A stretch of 64,000 bases of DNA from Streptomyces aquilus (GTDB lineage: Bacteria; Actinomycetota; Actinomycetes; Streptomycetales; Streptomycetaceae), in NCBI RefSeq assembly GCF_003955715.1, contig NZ_CP034463.1:6200001-6264000 (forward strand). Direction: 5' to 3'. Below, piece after piece: positions 16,247-24,742 of the stretch (within the stretch, counting starts at the first letter, position 1; each line of letters opens with the position of its first letter). Made by a program: the position numbers and the translations under genes. Under the pieces are notes generated by a model that was not told where the DNA came from, ran no database searches, and saw nothing but the letters and a program-made list of their open reading frames with translations.

Positions 16247-17749
16247 TCAGTGGACGGGGTGCATGGTGCGGCGCAGCCAGGGTGCCGCGGCCATCACCGC
16301 GAGGCCCGCGGCCACCGCGATCGCGCCGTTGACGCCGAAGTAGGCCGGGTGGGAGACGTCGTCGTAGAGCTTCACCGTCTGCGCCTGGATGCCGTTGGCG
16401 AGGGCGAGGGAGAGGAACCAGAGGGACATGGTCTGGCTGGAGAAGGCGGCCGGGGCGAGCTTGGTGGTGGCCGACATGCCCGAGGTCTCCAGGAGGATGT
16501 CGCCGAGCCCCAGCAGCAGGTACGACCCGACGATCCACCAGGCGGACATGAGGTAGTCGTCGGAGGAGTGCCCGGAGGTCGGCAGGACCATCAGCAGGAA
16601 CGACAGACCGCCCAGCACGACGCCGATGGCGATCTTGTTGGAGGCGTGCGGCTGACCGCGCCCCATCCGCACCCACAGGGCGGCCACGAAGGGCGCGAGC
16701 CCGACCTCGAAGGCACCGAGCGCGGAGGCGTACCAGCTGGCCGGGAAGTCGAAGCCGAGGATCGTGGTCTCGGCGTTCGTCGAGGCCAGCAGCATCATCG
16801 TGCTGTAGGCCTGGAAGAGGATGAAGTTGAAAACCGTCGAGGCCAGGAAGAGGACGATGTACGGCTTCAGCCGGCCGCGTTCCTCGGCGGTGACCCGGGG
16901 GCTGCGGAACATCACCGCGAAGTAGACGACCGGCGCGATCACCGAGATCAGCGTGAGCAGGTCGACGAACCGGTCCATGGTCAGCCAGCCGACACCCCCG
17001 AGCAGCCCGGCGACCACGGCCACGACCACCACGCCCACGACGATCAGCCGCACCGCGCGCCCCATCGCCTCCGGCGCGAGCGCGAACTCGGCGGCGTGCT
17101 TGCGCCCGGCCAGGTGACGGCGCCCGGCGACGTACTGGATCAGCCCGAAGGTCATGCCGATCGCGGCGGCCGAGAAACCCCAGTGCCAGCCCTTGTGGTC
17201 ACCGAGCCAGCCGGTGATCAGCGGACCCGCGAAGGCGCCGATGTTGATCGCCATGTAGTAGAGCGCGAACCCGGCGTCGCGCCGCTCGTCGTCGGTCCGG
17301 TAGAGCTTGCCGACCATGGTGGCCACATTGGGTTTGAGCAGGCCTGTTCCCGCGCTGATGAGCCCCAGGCCCACCCAGGTCATGGTCGCGGTCGGCACCG
17401 CCATGGAGTAGTGCCCGCAGGCGATCAGGATCCCGCCCCACAGCACCGCGCGGTACGAGCCGAGCATGCGGTCGGCGAGCCAGCCGCCGGCGACGGAGAC
17501 CAGGTAGACGAGGGTGCCGTAGGCCGCGGAGACGGAGGCGGCGGTTCCGGCCGCCATGCCCATGCCTCCGTGTGCCACCGCGTCGGCGAAGTACAGGACG
17601 AGGATGGCCTGCATGCCCAGGAACGAGAAGCGCTCCCAGACCTCCAGACCGGAGAGGGTGAGCAGGCCTTTCGGCTGGCCGAAGAAGGCGGTGTCGTCCT
17701 CGGGGGGCGGCTGGTTTCCGGGGTCGACATCGACGGTGGTTCGAGACAC
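16247..17749 (-). CDS. POT/PTR-family proton-coupled oligopeptide transporter
   Basis: Cytoplasmic-membrane importer of di/tripeptides driven by proton symport, 500 residues with 12-14 hydrophobic segments. Family marks are the ADRMLGSYRAVLWGG loop, the PTR2 signature FALYYMAINIGAF, and GLIQYVAGRRHLAG after it. Its gene starts the two-gene unit with the S15 hydrolase downstream (19 bp gap). A divergent 207-bp spacer separates it from the polyprenyl synthase gene and should hold both promoters; no strong consensus was seen. Confidence 0.94.
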   Translation of the reverse strand: MSRTTVDVDPGNQPPPEDDTAFFGQPKGLLTLSGLEVWERFSFLGMQAILVLYFADAVAHGGMGMAAGTAASVSAAYGTLVYLVSVAGGWLADRMLGSYRAVLWGGILIACGHYSMAVPTATMTWVGLGLISAGTGLLKPNVATMVGKLYRTDDERRDAGFALYYMAINIGAFAGPLITGWLGDHKGWHWGFSAAAIGMTFGLIQYVAGRRHLAGRKHAAEFALAPEAMGRAVRLIVVGVVVVAVVAGLLGGVGWLTMDRFVDLLTLISVIAPVVYFAVMFRSPRVTAEERGRLKPYIVLFLASTVFNFILFQAYSTMMLLASTNAETTILGFDFPASWYASALGAFEVGLAPFVAALWVRMGRGQPHASNKIAIGVVLGGLSFLLMVLPTSGHSSDDYLMSAWWIVGSYLLLGLGDILLETSGMSATTKLAPAAFSSQTMSLWFLSLALANGIQAQTVKLYDDVSHPAYFGVNGAIAVAAGLAVMAAAPWLRRTMHPVH

Positions 17750-17956
17750 GCTCTACTGCTTCCGGGTGAGTCGATGAATATCCGTACTTTTCAGGTGATC
17801 AGAAACATACCGGGCGTGATCCGATACCGCCCCCGCTGTACTGGTGGGGGGCGACGGTGATCGAAAGGTGACCGGATACGCTGACTTGAGTGAAGGCAGC
17901 GACCTATCGACATACCGCGTAATCGCCAGAAGACACCAGCAGACAGGAGACCCCTC

Positions 17957-18967
17957 GTGACCGTCGTCGGGCCGTTCGGGCTGAGCGTGCGGGACCAGGC
18001 TCTCGAAGCCGATGTCCAGGCCGGATTGGCTGCTGTCGAGGAGGGTTTGCTCGAAGCCACCAAGAGCGAGGTCCCCTTCATCACGGAGGCCGCGCAGCAT
18101 CTCGTCCGCGCGGGCGGCAAGCGCTTCCGGCCGCTTCTCGTGATGCTCACTGCCCAGTTCGGTGACCCCTATGCGCCCGGCGTGGTGCCCTCGGCGGTGG
18201 TCGTCGAGCTGACCCACCTGGCGACGCTCTACCACGACGACGTCATGGACGAGGCGGCCGTCCGGCGGGGCGTGGACAGCGCGAACGCCCGCTGGGGCAA
18301 CTCCCTCGCCGTCCTCACCGGCGACTTCCTCTTCGCCCGCGCCTCGCAGATCCTCGCCGACCTCGGACCCGAGGCGGTCCGCATCCAGGCCGAGGCGTTC
18401 GAGCGGCTGGTGACCGGACAGATCCTGGAGACCGCCGGGCCGGTGGACGGCCGGGACCCGGTCGAGCACTACCTCGACGTCCTCGCCGGCAAGACCGGCT
18501 CGCTGATCGCCGTCTCCTGCCGGTTCGGCTCGATGATGGCGGGCGCCGACGAGTCGGTGGTCGACGTGCTCACCCAGTACGGGGAGCGGCTGGGCGTCGC
18601 CTTCCAGCTCGCGGACGACGTCCTCGACATCGCCTCCGAGGGCCACGAGTCGGGCAAGACGCCCGGCACGGACCTGCGCGAGGGCATCCCCACGATGCCG
18701 GTGCTGCGGCTGCGGGAACGCGCGGCGCGGCTGGGGCTGGCCGAGGACGCGGCGCTGTGCGAGCTGCTGGACTCCGACCTCGCGGACGACGAGCGGCTCG
18801 CGGAGGCGCTGGCCGCGCTGCGGGCGCATCCCGCGTTGGAGCAGGCCCGGCGGGACACGGTTCGCTTCGCGGAGGAGGCGCGCGCCGCGTTGGCGCCGTT
18901 GCCGGAGTGTGATGCGAAGGCCGCGCTGACGGAGCTTTGTGACGCCGTGGTGCATCGCGCGGGGTAG
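17957..18967 (+). CDS. Trans-polyprenyl diphosphate synthase, long-chain type
   Basis: Condenses IPP with allylic diphosphates to make a long all-trans prenyl chain, probably the menaquinone side chain, on the cytoplasmic side. The 336-residue protein has the first Asp-rich motif DDVMD at 94-98, the GGKRFRP substrate loop at 53-59 and the second motif DDVLD at 220-224. The residue five before the first motif is Ala 89, which leaves the product tunnel open and argues for a long chain. The GTG start follows AGGAGA. No menaquinone methylase lies next to it. Confidence 0.93.
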   Translation: MTVVGPFGLSVRDQALEADVQAGLAAVEEGLLEATKSEVPFITEAAQHLVRAGGKRFRPLLVMLTAQFGDPYAPGVVPSAVVVELTHLATLYHDDVMDEAAVRRGVDSANARWGNSLAVLTGDFLFARASQILADLGPEAVRIQAEAFERLVTGQILETAGPVDGRDPVEHYLDVLAGKTGSLIAVSCRFGSMMAGADESVVDVLTQYGERLGVAFQLADDVLDIASEGHESGKTPGTDLREGIPTMPVLRLRERAARLGLAEDAALCELLDSDLADDERLAEALAALRAHPALEQARRDTVRFAEEARAALAPLPECDAKAALTELCDAVVHRAG

Positions 18968-18971
18968 GTTC

Positions 18972-19040
18972 TGCGGCTTGATGTGCGTTGCCGGGTGCGG
19001 GTTCGCGGGGGCTGAGCGCGCAGTTCCCCGCGCCCCTGAG
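18972..19040. repeat. Short dispersed intergenic repeat, copy 1 (GGGGCGCGGGGAACTGCGCG family)
   Basis: On the minus strand this segment reads CCTCAGGGGCGCGGGGAACT followed by GCGCGCTCAGCC. It matches 22518-22550 closely. This element is common between genes in Streptomyces chromosomes. It lies in the spacer between the polyprenyl synthase and CHRD genes. Confidence 0.75.
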
Positions 19041-19159
19041 GAGCGTCAGTGTGATGCCCCTCACATGGCTGGACTGAGTCCAAGCTGAGATCCGTCCCGT
19101 ATGTCTCCTCGGAAGCCGGCGCAGGGGGTGCCGGCTCTTCTCAACGGGGAGACGAGTTC

Positions 19160-20050
19160 ATGCGTAAGACGCTGATCGTCAGTGCTGTTGCCCTGGCCGT
19201 TGCCGGTGTTCCCGGCTCGGCCTTCGCCACCGGCGGGAACACCACCGAAACCGCCACCGTCCTCGCCACCAGCCTGCGCGGTGCCAACGAGGTGCCCGCG
19301 GGGGACGCGGACGGGGCCGCGCTGGAGTTCGTCAAGGTGGACGGGGACCAGGTCTCCGTCGCCGTGAAGTGGCGGGGGCTCGACCGGCCCACCGCCCTGC
19401 ACATCCACCAGGGCGCCAAGGGGACCAACGGTGGCGTCAAGGTCGACTTCACGAAGCTGCTCGGCAAGGCCGGGCGGCACAGTGTCACCGGCACCGTGAA
19501 GGTGACGGACGCGGCGCTGCTCGACGCGCTGAAGTCCGACCCGGGGTCGTTCTACGCCAACCTGCACACCAAGCAGTTCCCCGGCGGTGCCGTCCGCGGC
19601 CAGCTCCACAAGGTCACCGTCGCCGGGTTCGACTTCCGCGGCGCGCTGAAGAACTTCCAGGCGTCCGTGGTGAAGGGCGAGCAGATCTACGAGTGCAAGG
19701 CGGCCACCGGCGGCGGCTACGCGTTCGCCCAACGGGACGTCAGCGCCGTGCTCGGCGGCCGTATCGCACACTCGTTCGTGGCCCCCAACTCCGGTACGCC
19801 GCAGTGGGTCGCGCCCGACGGCAGCGCGGTCACCGGCGCCGTCCTGTCCCGGACCCCGAACGGCGACGGCAACATCGCGGAGCTGGACCTGAAGGCCACT
19901 CAGTCCGGCAAGCACCACGGCCTGCTGGCCCGTACGACCGAGATCCTGCGGCTCAACACCGTCGGCGGCGTAGCCCCGGCCGGCACCTGCACGCCGGGGG
20001 AGATCATCGGGGTGCCGTACCACGCGGACTACGTGTTCCTGCGCGACTGA
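19160..20050 (+). CDS. Secreted CHRD-domain protein with C-terminal DUF3455-like domain
   Basis: An exported protein of 296 residues. A signal peptide ends near FA|TGG (residue ~24). Residues ~38-155 form a CHRD domain: LRGANEVPAGDADGAA, TALHIHQGAKGTNG and YANLHTKQFPGGAVRGQL are its landmark motifs. Residues ~160-296 resemble DUF3455 (QIYECKA, AFAQRDVSAVLGG, EILRLNTVGG). The start follows GGGGAGACG. The function of the combination is unknown; CHRD domains often bind metals or act extracellularly. A strong terminator follows. Confidence 0.88.
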   Translation: MRKTLIVSAVALAVAGVPGSAFATGGNTTETATVLATSLRGANEVPAGDADGAALEFVKVDGDQVSVAVKWRGLDRPTALHIHQGAKGTNGGVKVDFTKLLGKAGRHSVTGTVKVTDAALLDALKSDPGSFYANLHTKQFPGGAVRGQLHKVTVAGFDFRGALKNFQASVVKGEQIYECKAATGGGYAFAQRDVSAVLGGRIAHSFVAPNSGTPQWVAPDGSAVTGAVLSRTPNGDGNIAELDLKATQSGKHHGLLARTTEILRLNTVGGVAPAGTCTPGEIIGVPYHADYVFLRD

Positions 20051-20062
20051 TCCACGATCATC

Positions 20063-20102
20063 AGGCGGCGCCTACCCCTACGGGTCGGGGGAGGCGCCGC
20101 CT
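20063..20102 (+). terminator. Hairpin terminator after the CHRD gene
   Basis: AGGCGGCGCCT pairs perfectly with AGGCGCCGCCT (11 bp) across an 18-nt loop, beginning 13 bp after the stop codon. There is no U tract, as is usual in Streptomyces. Confidence 0.8.
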
Positions 20103-20307
20103 CCGTGTGTCATACCCCAGGTGTACGCGGAGTTGAGCCCGCGGGCTGACGCCCGGACCGCGCCGATTTGGTCAGATGGGAACCACGGGAAAACACCAAT
20201 CCTCACCGATTCGGGTGAGAATGGCGGCTACGGGATGGACGAGGGGGCACCTCCCACACGGGAGGGCTTCGAAGGACGCCGCCGCCGACGACGGAGGTAA
20301 GGCACAC

Positions 20308-21501
20308 ATGGCACCGTACGAATCCGACGACAACACGCTCGCGGAGGAGGCCGACGACCTGCGCGCCGGGCGCCGCAAGGCCGCGCGGTACGTCGTCCCG
20401 GTCGCGGTCGTGGGGGTGGCCGCGGCGACCATCGGGCTCGTCCCGGCACTCGCCGACTCCGGCGACCCCGACCTGCCGAAGATCAGCGCCCAGGAACTCG
20501 TCGAGAAGATCGCCGCGTCGGACGTACAGCAGCTGTCCGGCACCGTGAAGATCACCACGGATCTGGGGCTGCCCGACTTCGGCGGCCTGGGCGACGCCTT
20601 CACGGGCGGCGGTTCGCGCTCCGGCGGTGACGGGTCGTCCGCCGACCCCTCCACCAAGCTGACCGAACTCGCCACCGGCACCCACACCCTGCGCGTCGCC
20701 TCCGACGGCCCCGACAAGCAGAAGGTCTCGGTCCTGGAGGACGCGGCCGAGTACAGCCTCATCCACAACGGCAAGGACGTCTGGGGCTACGACAGCAAGT
20801 CCAACGAGGTCTTCCACGGCACCGCCGACGAGAGCGCGAAGCACGACGAGGAAGCGCCGGCCACGCCCAAGGACCTCGCCGACGACGCCCTCAAGGCGGT
20901 CGACGACACCACGTCCGTGACGGTCGACGGCACCGCGCAGGTGGCCGGCCGGGACGCGTACCGGCTCGTCATCAAGCCCAAGGACGACGGGTCCACGATC
21001 GGTCAGATCACCGTCGCCGTGGACGCCAAGACCGGGATGCCGCTGAAGTTCACGCTGACCCCGTCGAGCGGCGGCGCGGCCGTCGTCGACGCCGGTTTCA
21101 CCCAGGTCAGCTTCGCCAAGCCGGCCGCGTCCACCTTCGACTTCACCCCGCCGAAGGGCGCGAAGGTCACGGAGGAGGACAGCGACAGCACCGCCGCCCC
21201 GCAGGGCAAGCGCGGGGCGGAGGGGCTCAGCGGCCTCGACGGGCTGAACGTCATCGGGGACGGCTGGGACTCCATCGCCACCTTCGACACCGGCGGCCAG
21301 GGCATCCCGTCCGGCTCCGAGGTCGGCGGCGACTTCGGCGGCTTCCTCGACTCGCTCGGCGACAAGGCGAGCGGCAAGTTCGGCGAGGGCACCGTCTTCA
21401 AGACGCGGCTGGTCAACGCCCTGATCACGGACGACGGCAAGGTCTACGTCGGCGCCGTGACCAAGGACGCGCTGGTGAAGGCGGCGGACGCGGCGAAGTA
21501 G
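20308..21501 (+). CDS. Membrane-anchored LolA-like protein (DUF2092 type)
   Basis: A 397-residue protein with a cytoplasmic acidic N-terminus, one hydrophobic segment at ~28-50 (VVPVAVVGVAAATIGLVPAL) and an extracytoplasmic beta-rich domain resembling LolA/outer-membrane lipoprotein-sorting proteins (TLRVASDGPDKQKVSVLED, AYRLVIKPKD, DAKTGMPLKFTL). Actinobacterial relatives usually accompany an ABC exporter, as here. Glycine-rich linkers break the domain at ~135-155 and after ~300. The Met at 20308 has GGAGG upstream; the open frame to 20176 lacks a good ribosome site. The ABC ATPase starts 39 bp downstream. Confidence 0.88.
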   Translation: MAPYESDDNTLAEEADDLRAGRRKAARYVVPVAVVGVAAATIGLVPALADSGDPDLPKISAQELVEKIAASDVQQLSGTVKITTDLGLPDFGGLGDAFTGGGSRSGGDGSSADPSTKLTELATGTHTLRVASDGPDKQKVSVLEDAAEYSLIHNGKDVWGYDSKSNEVFHGTADESAKHDEEAPATPKDLADDALKAVDDTTSVTVDGTAQVAGRDAYRLVIKPKDDGSTIGQITVAVDAKTGMPLKFTLTPSSGGAAVVDAGFTQVSFAKPAASTFDFTPPKGAKVTEEDSDSTAAPQGKRGAEGLSGLDGLNVIGDGWDSIATFDTGGQGIPSGSEVGGDFGGFLDSLGDKASGKFGEGTVFKTRLVNALITDDGKVYVGAVTKDALVKAADAAK

Positions 21502-21539
21502 CCGCCGTACGCACGCTCGGGGACGAATCGAGGGAGCCG

Positions 21540-22508
21540 ATGGACCAACCGCCCGCCACGGAGCCGCATCCCGAGGGCGCGGGTGACAGCGTCATCCACA
21601 CCCGCGCGCTCACCAAGCGCTACCGCGGCGGGCAGCTCGCCGTCGACGGTCTCGACCTGACCGTCCCGGCGGGCAGCGTCTTCGGCTTCCTCGGCCCCAA
21701 CGGCTCCGGCAAGACCACCACCATCCGCATGCTGATGGGCCTGATCGAGCCGACCTCGGGCACGGCCCGCGTCCTGGGCCGGCCCATGCCGCGCGCCACC
21801 CGGGCCGTACTCCCGCACGTGGGCGCGCTGATCGAGGGCCCGGCCCTCTACGGCTTTCTCTCCGGCCGCGACAACCTGATCCGCTACGACGCCGCCGACC
21901 CGACCGCCGACCCCCGCACCCGGTGCGCCCGCGTCGCCTCGGCCCTGGACCGGGTGGGCCTGTCGGCGGCGGCCGGCAAGAAGGCGAAGGCGTACTCGCT
22001 GGGCATGAAACAGCGCCTGGGCCTGGCATCAGCCCTCCTCCAGCCCCGCAGACTCCTGGTCCTGGACGAGCCCACCAACGGCCTCGACCCCCAGGGCATG
22101 CGCGAAATCCGTTCCCTGGTGAGGGAGTTGGCCTCCGACGGGACCACGGTCTTCCTCTCCTCCCACCTCCTCGACGAGATCGAGCAGGTCTGCACGCACG
22201 CGGCGGTGATGGCCCAGGGCCGCCTGATCACGCAAGGCCCGGTGACCGACCTGGCGGCCAAGGGCCGCCTGGTGGTGACGACGCCGGACACGGGGGAGGC
22301 GGCGAGGGTGCTGAAGGAGCAGGGAGCGGCGGATGTGGTCATCACGGAAGACCGCGTGACGGCAGAGCCCCCGGAGGGCGAACTGGCGGACATCAACGCC
22401 GCGTTGGTGGAGGCAGGGGTGCGAGTCAGAGGATTCGGGTTGGAACGGGCTTCCCTGGAGGACGCATTCGTGGCGCTGACAGGGGAGGGCTTCGATGTCG
22501 CCGGCTGA
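21540..22508 (+). CDS. ABC-2 type exporter ATP-binding protein
   Basis: Cytoplasmic ATPase of 322 residues. It has Walker A GPNGSGKTT near residue 52, the signature-like YSLGMKQRLGLASALL, Walker B LLVLDEPTNGLD and the switch histidine SSHLLDE. This arrangement is typical of DrrA/CcmA-type exporters. The C-terminal ~100 residues are the regulatory domain common in the family. It starts after GAGGGAG and overlaps the permease gene by 14 bp, so the two are translationally coupled. The exported substrate is unknown; the upstream LolA-like protein may be the acceptor. Confidence 0.94.
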   Translation: MDQPPATEPHPEGAGDSVIHTRALTKRYRGGQLAVDGLDLTVPAGSVFGFLGPNGSGKTTTIRMLMGLIEPTSGTARVLGRPMPRATRAVLPHVGALIEGPALYGFLSGRDNLIRYDAADPTADPRTRCARVASALDRVGLSAAAGKKAKAYSLGMKQRLGLASALLQPRRLLVLDEPTNGLDPQGMREIRSLVRELASDGTTVFLSSHLLDEIEQVCTHAAVMAQGRLITQGPVTDLAAKGRLVVTTPDTGEAARVLKEQGAADVVITEDRVTAEPPEGELADINAALVEAGVRVRGFGLERASLEDAFVALTGEGFDVAG

Positions 22509-23412
22509 GATGACGGACCTCAAGGGGCGCGGGGAACTGCGCGCCCAGCCACATCAGACCGTCAGCCGCCGAACAACCCTACGAGGCACTCTCTTCGCCA
22601 ACGAACTACTCACCACCTTCCGCCGCTGGCGCACCCTGGCTCTCCTGACCGTACTTGCGGCAGTGCCGATCCTCGTAGGCATCGCCATCAAGATCGAGAC
22701 CAGCGACGGCGGCGGCGTAGGCCAGGGCCGCGGCGGAGAAGGCCCCGCCTTCATCTCCCAGGTCACCAACAACGGCCTCTTCCTGGTGTTCACGGCGTTG
22801 GCGGCGACCCTCCCCTTCTTCCTCCCCATGGCCATCGGCGTCATCGCGGGCGACGCGATCGCGGGCGAGGCCAACGCCGGCACCCTGCGCTATCTGCTCG
22901 TCGCCCCGGCGGGCCGCACCCGCCTGCTGCTCACCAAGTACGCGACGGTGATGACGTTCTGCGTGGTCGCCACCCTGGTCGTGGCGGTCTCGGCACTGGC
23001 GGTGGGCGCCCTGCTCTTCCCGCTGGGCGATCTGACGACCATCTCCGGTACGCGGATCACCTTCGCCGAAGGGCTGGGCCGGGCCTTCCTCATCGCCCTG
23101 GTCGTCGCCGCGTCACTGACCGGCGTCGCGGCCCTCGGCCTGTTCGTCTCGACGCTCACCGGCAGCGGCATCGCGGCGATGGCCACGACCGTGGGCCTGC
23201 TCATCACGGTCCAGATCCTCGACCAGATCCCCCAACTGCACGCGCTCCAGCCGTACTTCTTCTCGCACTACTGGCTGTCCTTCGCCGACCTCATGCGCGA
23301 GCCCGTCTACTGGGACGACCTCCAGAAGAACCTCGGCCTCCAGGCCCTGTACGCGGCGGTGTTCGGCTCGGCGGCATGGGCGAGGTTCACGACGAAGGAC
23401 ATCACGGCGTAG
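22495..23412 (+). CDS. ABC-2 type exporter permease
   Basis: Membrane subunit of 305 residues with six hydrophobic segments (first at ~45-60, then ~95-120, 135-160, 185-215 and 215-250). Partner of the ATPase just upstream. The start codon lies inside the ATPase gene after AGGGAGGGC. Codons ~9-18 (LKGRGELRAQ) are encoded by a copy of a dispersed intergenic repeat, so the hydrophilic N-terminus is probably a recent addition that does not disturb the transporter. The gene ends one base before the convergent FMN-reductase stop. Confidence 0.9.
   Translation: MSPAEMTDLKGRGELRAQPHQTVSRRTTLRGTLFANELLTTFRRWRTLALLTVLAAVPILVGIAIKIETSDGGGVGQGRGGEGPAFISQVTNNGLFLVFTALAATLPFFLPMAIGVIAGDAIAGEANAGTLRYLLVAPAGRTRLLLTKYATVMTFCVVATLVVAVSALAVGALLFPLGDLTTISGTRITFAEGLGRAFLIALVVAASLTGVAALGLFVSTLTGSGIAAMATTVGLLITVQILDQIPQLHALQPYFFSHYWLSFADLMREPVYWDDLQKNLGLQALYAAVFGSAAWARFTTKDITA
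22518..22550. repeat. Short dispersed repeat, copy 2, inside a coding region
   Basis: CCTCAAGGGGCGCGGGGAAC followed by TGCGCGCCCAGCC matches the reverse complement of 18972-19040. Here it lies in frame within the first 20 codons of the ABC-2 permease gene. Confidence 0.75.
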
Positions 23413-23413
23413 C

Positions 23414-23998
23414 TCAGGCCTCTTCGTAGGGGAAGCGTGCGAGGGGTGCCTCCTGCGCGAAGAACGTCTTCGCGCGCGCCAGCGCCTCCGTGTCCCGCAG
23501 CACGTCACCGGGCTTGCTGCCGTTGCCGAGCAGCACCCCGCCGAACCGCATCCCCATGTATGCCGCCGAGTTGTTGAGGGTGCCGACCAGCGGGTCGGCG
23601 ACCTCGAACTCCTCATGGGCGAGCGCGGTGACGCCCCACAGGGTGCGGCCCGCCATCGTCGCCTTGAAGTCGATGCCGGGGGTGCGCAGCCAGCCCGACC
23701 AGTAGTCGAGGTAGCGCTTGGCCTGGCCGGAGACCGAGTACCAGTACAGCGGCGACGCGATCACGATGTCCGTCGCGGCGAGGGTGGCGTCGAAGAGCAG
23801 CCCCGTGGCCCCGTCCGTCGGCCGCACATGGTCGCTGTCGTGCCGCAGGTCCTCGAAGTCGGGCAGCGGATGCCTCGCGAGGTCGATCCAGCGCTGCTCG
23901 ACGTCCGCGGGCAGCTGCTCGGCGGCCCGCCGGGCCAGCAGCTCGGTGTTGCCGTCGCTGCGGCTGCTGGCCAGGAGGAACAGGAAGCTGCGGGTCAT
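23414..23998 (-). CDS. NAD(P)H-dependent FMN reductase/flavodoxin-fold oxidoreductase
   Basis: Cytoplasmic flavin-dependent reductase of 194 residues. The phosphate-binding loop is ASSRSDGNTELLARR (residues ~10-24). The flavin-stacking region PLYWYSVSGQAKRYLDYW follows near residue 85, and a C-terminal helix completes the flavodoxin-like fold. Likely roles are quinone or nitro reduction; the exact substrate is unknown. The Met at 23998 was chosen at the conserved N-terminus. The stop is one base away from the convergent ABC permease stop. Confidence 0.9.
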   Translation of the reverse strand: MTRSFLFLLASSRSDGNTELLARRAAEQLPADVEQRWIDLARHPLPDFEDLRHDSDHVRPTDGATGLLFDATLAATDIVIASPLYWYSVSGQAKRYLDYWSGWLRTPGIDFKATMAGRTLWGVTALAHEEFEVADPLVGTLNNSAAYMGMRFGGVLLGNGSKPGDVLRDTEALARAKTFFAQEAPLARFPYEEA

Positions 23999-24080
23999 GA
24001 GGACTCCAGGCGGTAGTGGCGTACGACGATTACCTGCACCTGCATCATATGCACACGCAAGCAATTGTCCAAGGGGCTCC

Positions 24081-24581
24081 TCAGCGCACCCGCCCGGCGG
24101 CGCCCGTCAGCCGGGCCAACGACGCCGTCTCGCGCGGCGGATGCCCGGACAGGTCGCCGAGCCGCCAGGCCGGGACCCACGGCACCCGGTACACGTCGAT
24201 CACCGACTCGATGACCTTCACGTGCTGGGCGAGCGGTTTCGGAAGCCGCCCCGGCGCGTCCGCGACCAGCACCACCGCGTCGAGGTCGAGCCCCTGGGGA
24301 GCCGCGCCGCGCCGGAAGACCTCCAGGGCGCCCAGCACGGCGGCCAGCCCGGACGCGTGGGTGCGGGCCACGAGCAGCACCGACGAGGGATCGGCGGGGC
24401 CGGGCCAGTCCCGGCCGCAGTCGTGGCCGCCGTAGACGAATGAGAGAGTGGAGGTGCCGGCCCCGCCGTGGGTGCCGACCCAGGAGAAACGCCGTGCCGT
24501 GGTGGTGGGGGAGGGCTCCGGCGGTGGGTCCTGCGGCACGGTCACCGGCCCGCGGATCCAGATCTCCGGTCCCTGCTGCAC
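24081..24581 (-). CDS. Unknown protein with degenerate P-loop-like motif
   Basis: A 166-residue protein not recognised with confidence. A proline-rich N-terminus (~30 residues) leads into RFSWVGTHGGAGTSTLSFVYGG. This looks like a Walker A of the ParA/SIMIBI kind with the invariant Lys missing (GGAGTST). Later DAVVLVADAPGRLPKPLAQHVKV could be the equivalent of a Walker B and switch region. No membrane segment is visible. It is divergent from the TPR protein gene (162 bp between starts); both may belong to one unknown system. Confidence 0.68.
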   Translation of the reverse strand: MQQGPEIWIRGPVTVPQDPPPEPSPTTTARRFSWVGTHGGAGTSTLSFVYGGHDCGRDWPGPADPSSVLLVARTHASGLAAVLGALEVFRRGAAPQGLDLDAVVLVADAPGRLPKPLAQHVKVIESVIDVYRVPWVPAWRLGDLSGHPPRETASLARLTGAAGRVR

Positions 24582-24742
24582 GTACGGTCTCCTTCCCGAG
24601 GTTTCTCCCGGCCCGCCTGGGACGAGTCTGTGACGCCACGGTGACGTGAGTACCGGGAGCGAGCGGAGAGACTACTCAACAGTACGTGTACGACCGGCTC
24701 TTGACGCCGGGGAGCGGAAGGCCGACGGCCGGAGGGAGCACC

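Noticed and set aside
14266..16332. A 688-codon plus-strand frame opposite the CocE hydrolase
   Set aside because: No recognisable motif; the minus strand has a complete S15-type hydrolase with catalytic elbow.
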